DNA of 19,054 bases, from assembly GCA_002426495.1 (NCBI GenBank), contig DIQC01000058.1:5950-25003 (forward strand), given 5' to 3'. Both the position numbers and the translations under genes were made by a program. The notes beneath the pieces are model-generated. The model was given only the letters and a program-made list of their open reading frames with translations. It made no database searches and was not told where the DNA came from. How positions within the stretch are numbered: position 1 is the stretch's first letter; each line of letters opens with the position of its first letter. Origin of the DNA: Thermacetogenium sp. UBA5472 (GTDB taxonomy: Bacteria > Bacillota > DSM-12270 > Thermacetogeniales > Thermacetogeniaceae). This document shows positions 1 to 7,506 of this stretch, piece after piece.

Positions 1-91
1 GGCAGATCCAGGATAGATTGAGCCGGAGCTCCCGGAGCAGTTCATAGGGGCAGCGCATGGGAAGTTTACTATTTAAAGGGGGGTTGATGGT

Positions 92-1069
92 ATGAAGAAG
101 AACAGTATGAAAAAAAACAGTGTGTTGATTATTATCATGTTTGTTTTGGCCTGTTTGGTTTTAGTCGGTTGTCAGCAAAACGATGATGCTCAGGATAATG
201 GTAATGCTGATAAAACACCTGTGGGCATACATGATGAAGATGATAGTAACAAAAAGGATCCTGATGAAAATGGCGACAATCAGCAGCAGGAGCCTGACCC
301 TGAACCCGCAGATAAAGAACCGTCGCTGGAGCCATCACCTGAAACGTCACCAGAGCCAGGTGATGCCAACTATAGTGACTATGATAATAAAAAACATTCA
401 TGGTATGTGCTCAGGAGAAGTGATCATCTCCCCACAAGCACAGGTCCTGGAATGGCCGAATTAGTGAACAAATACGGGGGTTTTTATCTGGGAAATACAT
501 CTCAAAAGGTTGTATATCTCACCTTTGATGAAGGGTATGAATATGGCTTTACCCCAAAGATACTGGACATTTTAAGGGATAATAATGTGAAGGCAGCGTT
601 TTTCATCACAAAGCCTTACTTAGACAAACACTTGCCGCTGGTGCAAAGGATGATCAATGAAGGGCATATAGTGGGGAACCATACGGTGAGCCATCCCAGC
701 TTGCCAGAAGTCGATGACCAGAAGGTAATTGATGAGATCGAGGAATTAAGCAAATCCTATCGAGAGAAAACAGGCCAGGATATGAGGTATATGCGTCCGC
801 CAATGGGTGAATTCAGTGAAAGAACACTGAAGATTTCCAGCGACCTGGGTTATAGAGATGTTTTCTGGAGCTCAGCCTATGATGACTGGGATGTCAACAA
901 GCAAAAGGGTGCTGATTACGCCTATAAGATGGTGATGGATAACATCCATCCCGGTAATGTGATCCTGCTGCATGCGGTTTCCCAAAGCAACACAGAAGCA
1001 CTTGACACCATCATCAAAGATCTGAAAGCTCAAGGCTATAGATTTGGTACATTGAATGAAATTAAGTGA
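92..1069 (+). CDS. PdaA-like polysaccharide deacetylase lipoprotein
   Basis: A predicted cell-envelope carbohydrate esterase of the NodB/CE4 family, closest in motif pattern to PdaA, which deacetylates N-acetylmuramic acid on the way to muramic delta-lactam in spore cortex. Residues 10-27 form a lipoprotein signal ending in the lipobox LVGC (Cys27). Residues 30-95 are a D/E/P/N-rich linker. The deacetylase domain runs from about 125 to 325, with TFDEGYE at 144-150 (catalytic-base Asp146), the metal-binding HTVSH at 197-201, RPP at 235-237 and LLH at 292-294. The second Asp of the usual TFDDG is Glu here; PdaA proteins also deviate there (Asn). The ATG has AAAGGGGGG 8 bases upstream; a second in-frame ATG lies at 107. 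The stop codon lies inside a palindromic repeat. The family is clear; the exact substrate is inferred. Confidence 0.88.
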   Translation: MKKNSMKKNSVLIIIMFVLACLVLVGCQQNDDAQDNGNADKTPVGIHDEDDSNKKDPDENGDNQQQEPDPEPADKEPSLEPSPETSPEPGDANYSDYDNKKHSWYVLRRSDHLPTSTGPGMAELVNKYGGFYLGNTSQKVVYLTFDEGYEYGFTPKILDILRDNNVKAAFFITKPYLDKHLPLVQRMINEGHIVGNHTVSHPSLPEVDDQKVIDEIEELSKSYREKTGQDMRYMRPPMGEFSERTLKISSDLGYRDVFWSSAYDDWDVNKQKGADYAYKMVMDNIHPGNVILLHAVSQSNTEALDTIIKDLKAQGYRFGTLNEIK

Positions 1070-1096
1070 CACAGGGGGACGGGTCCCCTGTGTCAC
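1066..1096. repeat. Family A palindrome overlapping a stop codon
   Basis: The 12-base arms GTGACACAGGGG and CCCCTGTGTCAC are perfectly complementary around a 7-base loop. The TGA stop of the upstream deacetylase gene (1067-1069) lies in the left arm. In RNA this is a strong hairpin directly at the gene's 3' end, without a following U tract, so it may protect or delimit the 3' end rather than terminate. Confidence 0.85.
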
Positions 1097-1446
1097 TGGA
1101 GGGTCGACTAATAAGATGCCTTCGGCATTCGCAGAGTCTTTGGTTTTCATCCTATGCCGTTTTAAGCGTTGTCCTTTGTCTTTCCGGTACTAGAGATTAG
1201 CTTATCAAAGAAAGCTATAAAGAAGATATTGTGGAACTGCGCTACGATCCGGCTGAGGAGAGTGGCTTTCTGAAGATGATTCCGGGACTGCGGATATTGC
1301 AGGAACAGCCGGGGTTGGCATGTGCTGATATTAGTATGCCATCCTGCCATGTGGGAAGCGAGGCGGGGTGGCATACGAAACGTCCCAGTGCCACATATTG
1401 CCGTGGGTTGGGGATAAAATAAGTTTAAGTATATAAGGGATGAGTT
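1097..1446. other. Gap with no convincing gene
   Basis: About 350 bases between the deacetylase and the SIR2 gene. It holds a small hairpin at 1116-1128 (ATGCC, TTC, GGCAT) and a family B palindrome at 1368-1394. A reading frame at 1231-1422 on the + strand (63 codons, open further upstream) lacks a ribosome binding site, and its tail runs through the palindrome. It may be a gene remnant but was not recognised. Confidence 0.5.
1368..1394. repeat. Family B palindrome (GTGGCA/TGCCAC arms)
   Basis: Arms GTGGCA and TGCCAC flank the core TACGAAACGTCCCAG. Three other copies in the window (8594-8616, 9298-9324, 11896-11920) share the TGGCA/TGCCA arms and an ACGAAACGTCCCC-type core in either orientation. 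A further inverted repeat, GTATGCCA at 1334-1341 with TGGCATAC at 1369-1376, overlaps this copy. Confidence 0.75.
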
Positions 1447-2493
1447 ATGATGAAGACAGCAATTTTTTTAGGGGCGGGGGCATCCAGTGAGGATGGTGCT
1501 CCTCTGCAAAGTGAGATCTTTAATAAGTATTTCGGAGGGTTGCGGAGAGCGGGTTTATCCCAGGAGGATGATGAGGAAAGGGCTTTGATCAAGTATTTTC
1601 AAAGGATGTTCGGTATTGATGTTGCTGCCTGCGATTCTCATACTCTATTCCCGACCTTTGAAGAGGCGATAGGGGTTTTGGATTTAGCTGTGATGCGGGA
1701 TGAAGCCTATAAGGAATTCACAAATCATGAAATCCGTTCTCTGCGGCACTACATCATCAAGTTGATGACTCGGGTGATCAGTGATCAGTTGGACAAGCCC
1801 CAAGAGCATCACAAGCAGCTTGTTCAAAATCTGATCAGATGTGACAAGCTCGGGGAGACAATTATTGTCAGCACTAATTATGACATCCTGATCGATAATG
1901 CTTTGGCTCTCCATTCACAAGAGTTTGGTCTGGACTATGGGATAGATTTTGCCAATGTGCCAGAGAGAAGCACAGATAGATACTGTTCACAGCCTGATAC
2001 TGAGCATTCGATTAAGCTCTATAAATTTCACGGGTCCCTTAATTGGCTGTACTGCCCCACCTGCAACACCATTGAGTTGACACCCTTTCAGGATGCTGCT
2101 ATATATCCTGCCAACTGCCATCTCTGTGGTTCCCAATTTTCCACATTGATTGTCCCTCCAACCTACTTCAAAAGCCTCACCAATGTTTATCTCGGCATGG
2201 TTTGGGTTAAGGCTGAATTGGCGCTGAGGGAAGTGCGGCATCTCATCTTCTGCGGATATTCCTTTCCCGATGTGGATATGCATATCAAGTATTTGATCAA
2301 ACGCATTCAAAGCTATCGCCGACATGATCTCTTCATTACAGTGATCAATAATTATGATGGGAAAACAGATGAATCAAGGAAAGAGGAGAAAAATCGTTTC
2401 AGGAGGTTCTTGGGGATGGATGTTGATTATACTGATCTGTGTTTTGGGGAGTTTGCCGCGGATCCTTTGAAATATTGGGAGATTGGACAATAG
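1447..2493 (+). CDS. SIR2-family NAD-binding protein with zinc knuckle
   Basis: A sirtuin-fold protein of the SIR2_2-like type. Visible motifs are GAGAS at 9-13 (NAD phosphate binding), STNYD at 142-146, the catalytic-type His195 in FHGS, two zinc-ligand pairs CPTC (203-206) and CHLC (224-227), and GYSFPDVD at 270-277 closing the Rossmann fold. At 348 residues it looks complete. Proteins of this architecture include NAD-dependent deacylases and the NADases of several anti-phage systems; no second effector or sensor domain and no adjacent partner gene are visible, so the role is open. AAGGGA lies 6 bases before the ATG; an ATG one codon later (1450) would also fit. The neighbours are housekeeping genes, so a defence island is not apparent. 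Confidence 0.85.
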   Translation: MMKTAIFLGAGASSEDGAPLQSEIFNKYFGGLRRAGLSQEDDEERALIKYFQRMFGIDVAACDSHTLFPTFEEAIGVLDLAVMRDEAYKEFTNHEIRSLRHYIIKLMTRVISDQLDKPQEHHKQLVQNLIRCDKLGETIIVSTNYDILIDNALALHSQEFGLDYGIDFANVPERSTDRYCSQPDTEHSIKLYKFHGSLNWLYCPTCNTIELTPFQDAAIYPANCHLCGSQFSTLIVPPTYFKSLTNVYLGMVWVKAELALREVRHLIFCGYSFPDVDMHIKYLIKRIQSYRRHDLFITVINNYDGKTDESRKEEKNRFRRFLGMDVDYTDLCFGEFAADPLKYWEIGQ

Positions 2494-2560
2494 GGTATGG
2501 CATAATTGCTAAGTTGTGGTAGAATACAGGAAAAGTTATATATTTTAAGGAGGAAAACAA

Positions 2561-3013
2561 TTGTCCGAAAATAAGAATCCGCAATCCGAAGTGCCTCATA
2601 AAGTCACTATTGCTACCGACAAGGGGCAGATCGTGCTTGAGGTCTATCCTGATTTGATGCCGATTACAGTGGCTAACTTCGACAAGTTGGTGCAGTCCGG
2701 CTTTTATAATGGGCTCAAGTTTCACAGGGTCGAAGACTGGGTGGTTCAGGGTGGTGACCCCAAGGGTAATGGCACCGGCGGCCCCGGCTGGACGATCAAG
2801 TTGGAAACTAACCCACAGCTCAAGAATCTGCGGGGGATGGTGGCCATGGCTCGGGCTATGGATCCCGACTCTGCTGGCTCTCAGTTTTACATCCTCAAAA
2901 CGGATGCTTCCTGGCTCGACGGGCAGTATGCCGTCTTCGGCAAAGTGGTCCAGGGGATGGATGTAGTCGACAAGATCCAGATAGGGGACCTGATGCAGAC
3001 AGTTACAGAATAG
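2561..3013 (+). CDS. Cyclophilin-type peptidyl-prolyl isomerase
   Basis: A cytoplasmic cis-trans prolyl isomerase of the single-domain bacterial cyclophilin type, 150 residues, with no signal peptide. Seen motifs are FHRV (54-57) with the catalytic Arg56, QGGDP (63-67), GSQFYI (106-111), and WLDGQYAVFG (118-127) with the cyclosporin-site Trp118. The start is TTG, chosen because AAGGAGG lies at 2547-2553, 7 bases upstream. The first 13 residues form a short polar extension ahead of the first beta strand. The gene lies 67 bases after the SIR2 gene. It is followed after 17 bases by a perfect palindrome that could act as a 3' hairpin. Confidence 0.95.
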   Translation: MSENKNPQSEVPHKVTIATDKGQIVLEVYPDLMPITVANFDKLVQSGFYNGLKFHRVEDWVVQGGDPKGNGTGGPGWTIKLETNPQLKNLRGMVAMARAMDPDSAGSQFYILKTDASWLDGQYAVFGKVVQGMDVVDKIQIGDLMQTVTE

Positions 3014-3029
3014 TTGCAAAACCTAAAAG

Positions 3030-3056
3030 ATATCACCGGGACGGATCCGGTGATAT
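3030..3056. repeat. Family C palindrome after cyclophilin gene
   Basis: Perfect 10-base arms ATATCACCGG and CCGGTGATAT enclose GACGGAT. It sits 17 bases after the cyclophilin stop and is followed by TTTAATTTT, so it could serve as a weak intrinsic terminator for that gene. Confidence 0.8.
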
Positions 3057-3083
3057 TTAATTTTCCGTATAACACCAAACCAA

Positions 3084-3110
3084 AGATCGCGGGGACGCTT
3101 CTCGCGATCT
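3084..3110. repeat. Palindrome with AGATCGCG arms
   Basis: Perfect 8-base arms AGATCGCG and CGCGATCT enclose GGGACGCTTCT. The loop resembles the family A/C core (GGGACGGTTCT), while the arms are entirely different. Confidence 0.75.
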
Positions 3111-3115
3111 CGGTT

Positions 3116-3142
3116 GACACAGAAGAACCGTCCCCCTGTGTC
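3116..3142. repeat. Family A palindrome, canonical copy
   Basis: Arms GACACAG and CTGTGTC enclose AAGAACCGTCCCC. It is preceded by GGTT, as are several other copies. It is the first unit of a composite block that recurs at 5766-5893. Confidence 0.85.
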
Positions 3143-3145
3143 TCC

Positions 3146-3210
3146 AGGGAGCGGGAATTAGAGGGGCGACGTCTTGTCGGACCGGTTGACACAGAAGAAC
3201 CGTTCCAGCG
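3146..3210. repeat. Composite repeat block, first copy
   Basis: It contains AGGGAGCGGGA (3146-3156), then ACGTCTTGTCGGAC (3169-3182), then a half family A unit starting GACACAGAAGAACCGT (3188), whose right arm has decayed. The same order of elements recurs at 5817-5893. Confidence 0.7.
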
Positions 3211-3234
3211 TGCGGCCCCGCGTGCGTTTTTGAA

Positions 3235-3795
3235 CTAAGAACTTGCTTCAACTGAGTTTTTATACTGTGAGAGGGCATTCAGAGCTGTTTCTTTGAGTTC
3301 TGATTTCCTTTGTTCATATTCTTGCTTATAAAGCTTGACCTTGTCCACAGGGAGGGAATTTGCCTGCAGCTCTGATTCGAATTCTTGCAGGATGGCATCA
3401 ATCTCTTCATCGCACTCAGATTCCAACTGCTGAACCTTTCTGAAATAAGTAAAAGCCAGCCTAGATATACTTTTTCCCTCTTTTTGAGTTGTGGGGTATT
3501 CTTCCCAAGCGGTTTTTGCCATGTCGATTAATCGATCTTCATAATCTTGGGTGGTATTCATTAGCTGGACAGTGTAACGGGTTTCGATTTCTTCCTGAGA
3601 GGTTGCGTGATCTGCATGATCTTGCCCTTCTAGTTCCCTTGGCTCTCTGATCTTATCTTTGATATGCTGTTCTGTTGGCGGCCTATCTGAAGCCTGATTC
3701 TCCATCGGATCCTCTGCTGGTTTTCCCAACTGCCAGCCTACAGCAGTAGCGGCAATTACCATGAATATAAATGCTGTAACCCTGATAAATCGCAT
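3235..3795 (-). CDS. Membrane-anchored coiled-coil protein, unknown function
   Basis: An unrecognised 186-residue protein. Residues 5-23 form one hydrophobic segment after two Arg residues, so it is probably an anchored or exported protein with its bulk outside the membrane. Residues 25-70 are polar and likely disordered. Residues 72-186 are rich in E, K, Q and L in a helical pattern and probably form a long helix or coiled coil. Upstream on its strand GAGGAGG lies about 13 bases before the ATG, a longer spacing than usual; no earlier in-frame start exists because a stop codon precedes it by one codon. It faces away from the ppx gene. Its stop codon overlaps TGAACTAAGAAC, a motif found again at 16528-16539. 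Confidence 0.7.
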   Translation of the reverse strand: MRFIRVTAFIFMVIAATAVGWQLGKPAEDPMENQASDRPPTEQHIKDKIREPRELEGQDHADHATSQEEIETRYTVQLMNTTQDYEDRLIDMAKTAWEEYPTTQKEGKSISRLAFTYFRKVQQLESECDEEIDAILQEFESELQANSLPVDKVKLYKQEYEQRKSELKETALNALSQYKNSVEASS

Positions 3796-4150
3796 GAGTT
3801 AGGGATAACCTCCTCTTTGGAGCGCCGTGCTCGTCCTTTTTCTGATCAGCTTATTGTGTATTCTTACCAGGGAAGAGGTTTTTAATCAGGTCGGTGGAGA
3901 CCACCGGAGGTGTATGGGTATTTAATGTATATTATGGATGATTATTGTCTATTATAAATACGTTGATTTTATATTAAATTTGCGTATTACCACGCAATTA
4001 GTAGTTCTTTTGATAGATTTTTTTATAGGATAGAGTAGAGCTAATACTATAGTCTGAATAGGGGTTTGCATGGCTGTAAGCTGTAAATCGCGTTAAACAA
4101 TAATAATCGCTAATAATCGCCAAACAAGATGATGGAAAGGGAGAGTGCCT
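3796..4150. other. AT-rich divergent intergenic region
   Basis: About 355 bases between two divergently transcribed genes, so promoters for both should lie here, but no hexamer pair was good enough to call. It contains an inverted repeat TTGCGT/ACGCAA (3980-3997) and a tandem decamer TAATAATCGC repeated at 4101-4120 just upstream of the ppx ribosome binding site. No gene was seen. Confidence 0.5.
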
Positions 4151-5647
4151 TTGAAGCGTATTGTCATTATAGATGTGGGTTCAAACACTATACGCCTGAT
4201 TTTGGTTCGAATAGGGGAGAACGGTAATTATAAAATCATTCATGATCTGAAGGAATCGGTACGTCTGGAAAGAGATATGGGAGAAGAGCAGATCATCAAG
4301 CCGGACCGCATGGAAAAGGCAGTGCAGACTTTGCAAATGTTCAGAAACCTGTGTAATGCACTGCATCCTGAGGAAGTGATCGCTGTGGCTACCGAAGCTG
4401 TTCGTCGAGCAGCAAATCAGCAAGAATTTTTAGATAAAGTAAAAAAGGAAACAGGGTTTGCGATCAGGGTTCTGTCCAGTGAGGAAGAAGCCCATTATGA
4501 TTACATAGGCATCATTGCCAGCATAGATATCAAGGATGGTTTGCTGGTGGATTTAGGTGGGGGGAGTACAGAACTGATCAGCCTGGATAATGGTGAAGCA
4601 ACAGATGCTATCAGTTTGCCTTTCGGTTCCGTCAACCTCTCTGAGCAGTATGAGCTTCATGATACGGTGCAAAAAAAACAAATAGGCGCTTTGAATGAGA
4701 TGCTGTTGAATACCTACAGTTCTGTACCCTGGTTGGCGGAAAAGAAGTATCCTTTTCTCATAGGGACAGGCGGAGCATTTCGTAACCTGGGTAAAATTGA
4801 CCGCCGCCGCAAAGACTATCCCCTGGAAATACCTCACAATTATCGCATGCAGGCCAGTGATGTATGGGCAATACATAATATGGTGAGCAGCAGCACATTA
4901 AAACAGCGCTCCGCTATCAAGGGCCTTTCCCAGGATCGTGCTGATATTTTTGTGGGGTCTACCGCAGTTATCTCTCAACTGCTGGAATACTGTGGAATTG
5001 AAAAGGTAGCTATCAGCGGCTATGGAATGAGGGAAGGCATCATCTACGATTATGTATATCGTAATCATCAACCCCGTCCGGATGTTCTGGATTACTCGAT
5101 CAACAATAACCTACTCAACTACGAATTGGATCCCAACCATGCTGTTACGGTATGGAAGGTAACTTCGTCTCTTTGCCGTCAGCTCAAAAAAATAGGTAAA
5201 ATGAGCAAAAAACATGGAAGAATTATTAAAGCCGCTTGTATGCTCCATGATGCCGGCATTGCCATCAACTTTTACCAGCAAAATGAGCATTTGATGTATA
5301 CTTTTCTCAATTCCGAAATCAACGGGCTGTCTCATCGTGAAATAGTGATGAGTGCCTATATAGCAGCCTATCGCTATAATCATCACAGCCCGCTTTTGCG
5401 TTATAAACCCCTCCTTGATGAAGATGATGTCAGGGTGATTCAGGAGATCAGGGTTTTGCTAAGGATAGCCAGGTGCCTCGACCGTTCCATGAGTGGCCTG
5501 GTCAAAGATGTGACCTGCAATATCCGGGATGATAAGGTGCTCATCAAAACCATTGCCGACGGAAACATTGAACTAGAAATCCAAGATGCCCTACGCTACG
5601 CTGACGCCTTCAAAAAAGTCTTCCATAAAGACCTAGCTATCAGTTGA
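4151..5647 (+). CDS. Ppx/GppA phosphatase with HD-like C-terminal domain
   Basis: An exopolyphosphatase or guanosine pentaphosphate phosphohydrolase of the sugar-kinase/Hsp70 fold, cytoplasmic, acting on polyphosphate or pppGpp. With a TTG start at 4151 the protein is 498 residues. DVGSNTIRL begins at residue 8 (phosphate loop 1), SSEEEAHYDY at 109-118 holds the predicted catalytic Glu, and DLGGGSTEL at 134-142 is phosphate loop 2. The C-terminal part carries an HD-type helical domain with the HD pair at 366-367. An upstream in-frame GTG at 4145 is less likely because AAGGGAGA (4137-4144) abuts it; that site lies 6 bases before the TTG, and MKRIVIIDVGSN matches the usual start of this family. 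Ppx cannot be told from GppA by sequence alone. Confidence 0.9.
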   Translation: MKRIVIIDVGSNTIRLILVRIGENGNYKIIHDLKESVRLERDMGEEQIIKPDRMEKAVQTLQMFRNLCNALHPEEVIAVATEAVRRAANQQEFLDKVKKETGFAIRVLSSEEEAHYDYIGIIASIDIKDGLLVDLGGGSTELISLDNGEATDAISLPFGSVNLSEQYELHDTVQKKQIGALNEMLLNTYSSVPWLAEKKYPFLIGTGGAFRNLGKIDRRRKDYPLEIPHNYRMQASDVWAIHNMVSSSTLKQRSAIKGLSQDRADIFVGSTAVISQLLEYCGIEKVAISGYGMREGIIYDYVYRNHQPRPDVLDYSINNNLLNYELDPNHAVTVWKVTSSLCRQLKKIGKMSKKHGRIIKAACMLHDAGIAINFYQQNEHLMYTFLNSEINGLSHREIVMSAYIAAYRYNHHSPLLRYKPLLDEDDVRVIQEIRVLLRIARCLDRSMSGLVKDVTCNIRDDKVLIKTIADGNIELEIQDALRYADAFKKVFHKDLAIS

Positions 5648-5657
5648 GAGGTGGGAA

Positions 5658-5689
5658 CGGATCACCGGGACGACGGTTCTGGTGATCCG
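5658..5689. repeat. Family C palindrome after ppx
   Basis: Arms CGGATCACC and GGTGATCCG are perfect over 9 bases, enclosing GGGACGACGGTTCT. Two G-T pairs would extend the stem in RNA. It begins 11 bases after the ppx stop codon and probably forms the 3' hairpin of that transcript. Confidence 0.75.
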
Positions 5690-5727
5690 CTATTTGCCAT
5701 ATATAGTCAAATCAACTAGTCCGGGTT

Positions 5728-5750
5728 GACACAAAGGGAAGGGAGGTGTC
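5728..5750. repeat. Diverged family A palindrome
   Basis: GACAC and GTGTC arms surround AAAGGGAAGGGAG. It carries the GGTT that precedes other family A copies, but the core has diverged. Confidence 0.45.
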
Positions 5751-5765
5751 CAAGCGAGATCGGTT

Positions 5766-5792
5766 GACGCAGGAGAACCGTCCCCGCGTGTC
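5766..5792. repeat. Family A palindrome with altered arms
   Basis: GACGCAG, then the intact core GAGAACCGTCCCC, then GCGTGTC. Both arms have changed towards GACGC/GCGTC pairing. It is the counterpart of the 3116-3142 copy in the composite block. Confidence 0.75.
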
Positions 5793-5816
5793 TCCTCGGG
5801 ATATAGCCGCCAATAA

Positions 5817-5893
5817 AGGGAGCGGGAGATCTGGGGGGGGGGGGACAACGTCTTGTCGGACAGATTGACACAGGAGAACCGTCCCCCTGTGTG
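5817..5893. repeat. Composite repeat block, second copy, with 12-G run
   Basis: AGGGAGCGGGA (5817-5827), a run of 12 G (5833-5844), ACGTCTTGTCGGAC (5848-5861) and a full family A unit (5867-5893; arms GACACAG and CTGTGTG). The G run is much longer than the GAGGGGCG at the same place in the first block and could be unstable in replication or misread in sequencing. Confidence 0.75.
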
Positions 5894-5971
5894 TTTCCTT
5901 TCTAAGAAGGATTTCGCAGATAGATATGGAAACATAAAATATCATATTTATTGCGGGGAGGTATGTTTGAG

Positions 5972-6124
5972 ATGATTGGGCCATGGGAATTACTATTTAT
6001 AGTAGTAACTATTATTATGCCAATTATTCTTATTGTTCTAAATGTTCTGTTATTTAGATATATATTTAAAATCAAAAAACGTGTTAATAAGATTGAACAA
6101 GAACTAAATAAGGTGAAATCATAA
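5972..6124 (+). CDS. Small single-span membrane protein
   Basis: A 50-residue protein, MIGPWELLFIVV at its start, with one hydrophobic span (about residues 5-30) followed by a basic, helical tail containing KIKKRVNKIEQELNK. The amphipathic tail suggests a short coiled coil on the cytoplasmic side. GGGGAGG (5955-5961) lies 10 bases before the ATG at 5972; an in-frame ATG at 5963 would add three residues but sits almost against the ribosome binding site. It lies 113 bases ahead of the AI-2E-family permease, with a promoter between them. The function is not recognised. Length, composition and binding site support a real gene. Confidence 0.6.
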   Translation: MIGPWELLFIVVTIIMPIILIVLNVLLFRYIFKIKKRVNKIEQELNKVKS

Positions 6125-6160
6125 TACTCGATAGGGTTAAGTTGGCGGCTATATTATTTT

Positions 6161-6189
6161 CTGGATAAATAGCATATGGGTTGTATAAT
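6161..6189 (+). promoter_or_regulatory. Candidate sigma-A promoter for permease gene
   Basis: A perfect -10 TATAAT lies at 6184-6189, about 50 bases before the permease ATG. The -35 at 17-base spacing is poor (CTGGAT, 6161-6166), so the call rests on the -10 and its position. Confidence 0.4.
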
Positions 6190-6237
6190 AAAGCAAGAGA
6201 CTTGTCCCTTTGCTTCCTAAAGAGAAAGGAATCTACC

Positions 6238-7353
6238 ATGAATAAGAGAGCAGATGATACACAATCTCAAATTATTTTTAAAGCAATTATTCTGCTAGGA
6301 GTAACCCTGTTAATAGTGTTGAATTTTTCTGGGGTAGTGAATATATTCAAATATCTATACGGGCTTTTTTTACCCTTGCTGCTCGGGGTTGGTGTTGCCT
6401 ATGTCCTCAATATATTAGTCATTGGTTATGAAAAAATATATTTTCCTGACAGCAATAATCGGATAATTAATAACACCCGCCGGGGAATGGCTATACTTTT
6501 GTCCATCCTCACCATCTTTCTGATCCTGTTTTTGCTGTTGCGTGTGATCATTCCCCAAGTAATAGAGTCTGCCGGTCTGCTGATCACCGGGTTTCCTGTT
6601 GTGTACGACAAACTGTTGGTGTGGATAGATCAGTATGCTGACATTTTCCCCGGATTACAGCAGCAGGTAGAGCAACTGGATATGGATGCCCAGACGCTGA
6701 TCAAGAGGGGCTTCGAACTGTTGGGCAACTGGGCTTTCGGTACTGTCTCCCTGCTCTCATCAGCAGTCGCTAAAATAGTTAATTTCTTCCTAGGTATTAT
6801 ATTCGGTATTTATATCCTGTTCGGCAAGGAACGGATCATGAATAGTTTTGCCAGGTTATTTAGTGCTTTTATCAGGCCTGGCCGACTTGAGAAATTATAT
6901 GATGGTTTAAAGACAGCTGACCAAGTGTTTTCCGATTACATCGTCGGGCAGTTTAAAGAAGCCGTCATCCTAGGTGTACTCTGTACCGTCGGTCTGCTGA
7001 TTTTTGGTTTCCCTTATGCCGTAACTATCGGATCGGTTGTCGGGCTCACGGCACTGATTCCGCTGGTCGGTGCTTATATAGGGGCAGCGGTGGGATTTCT
7101 GCTCATCGTCATGGTCGATCCCCTGCAAGCGCTGGCGTTTATCGTATTCATCGTTATTCTGCAGCAGTTTGAAGGCAACTTGATCTATCCCAGGGTGGTG
7201 GGAGACAGCATAGGCATGCCGGGGATATGGGTGCTAGCATCGATTATTATCGGGGGCGGACTGATGGGAATTACCGGAGTATTGCTGGGAGTACCGGTCG
7301 CAGCCACAATTTACAAACTGCTCGCCAAATCTGTTAATAAACGAAATAAATGA
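6238..7353 (+). CDS. AI-2E family transporter (UPF0118/PF01594-type permease)
   Basis: An integral membrane protein of 371 residues with about eight hydrophobic segments, including an N-terminal pair (residues about 15-60), a segment near 85-110 and a C-terminal cluster from about 240. The C-terminal half carries the family's conserved run, including QQFEGNLIYPRVVG, GMPGIWVL and GVLLGVPVAATIYKLL. Family members have been linked to autoinducer-2 export, Na+/H+ antiport and unknown substrates, so the substrate cannot be assigned. The ATG at 6238 is chosen because AGAAAGGA lies 7 bases upstream. A longer frame from a TTG at 6181 would start inside the -10 hexamer and lacks a binding site. No operon partner follows. 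Confidence 0.88.
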   Translation: MNKRADDTQSQIIFKAIILLGVTLLIVLNFSGVVNIFKYLYGLFLPLLLGVGVAYVLNILVIGYEKIYFPDSNNRIINNTRRGMAILLSILTIFLILFLLLRVIIPQVIESAGLLITGFPVVYDKLLVWIDQYADIFPGLQQQVEQLDMDAQTLIKRGFELLGNWAFGTVSLLSSAVAKIVNFFLGIIFGIYILFGKERIMNSFARLFSAFIRPGRLEKLYDGLKTADQVFSDYIVGQFKEAVILGVLCTVGLLIFGFPYAVTIGSVVGLTALIPLVGAYIGAAVGFLLIVMVDPLQALAFIVFIVILQQFEGNLIYPRVVGDSIGMPGIWVLASIIIGGGLMGITGVLLGVPVAATIYKLLAKSVNKRNK

Positions 7354-7387
7354 CTGGAGACGCCAAAGTTGTCAGAGGAATAGGGTT

Positions 7388-7408
7388 AACACAGGAGGAC
7401 GGTGATAA
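7388..7408. repeat. Half palindrome remnant
   Basis: AACACAGGAGGACGGTGATAA joins a family A left arm to a family C-like end (GGTGAT). It lies 35 bases after the permease stop and looks like a decayed copy. Confidence 0.4.
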
Positions 7409-7479
7409 GGCCGGACTTCATTATCAAATCAACCCCTCACCAAGAAAAATTAAGCATTGAACTTTACGCAATATAATTT

Positions 7480-7506
7480 GACACGCCGGGACGATTCTCC
7501 TTGTCA
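7480..7506. repeat. Degenerate reverse-orientation family A palindrome
   Basis: GACACGC, then CGGGACGATTCTC, then CTTGTCA. The core matches the reverse complement of GAGAACCGTCCCC with one internal change; the arms are imperfect. Confidence 0.5.

Noticed and set aside
3..47. Possible C-terminal tail of an upstream gene
   Set aside because: One frame is open to a TAG at 45-47, but 14 codons of Ser/Arg-rich sequence cannot be assigned to a gene.
1231..1422. 63-codon + strand frame upstream of the SIR2 gene
   Set aside because: There is no ribosome binding site and no recognised similarity, and the C-terminal third is a family B palindrome. It may be a remnant but is not supportable as a gene.
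3014..3238. 74-codon reading frame with a repeated VDTEEP segment
   Set aside because: It is the translation of two family A palindromes and their spacer, lacks a convincing start and has no independent protein character.
5690..5984. Two overlapping minus-strand frames of 81 and 90 codons
   Set aside because: Both run through the palindrome cluster and the G run; their residues reflect repeat sequence, and the small + strand membrane gene overlaps them.
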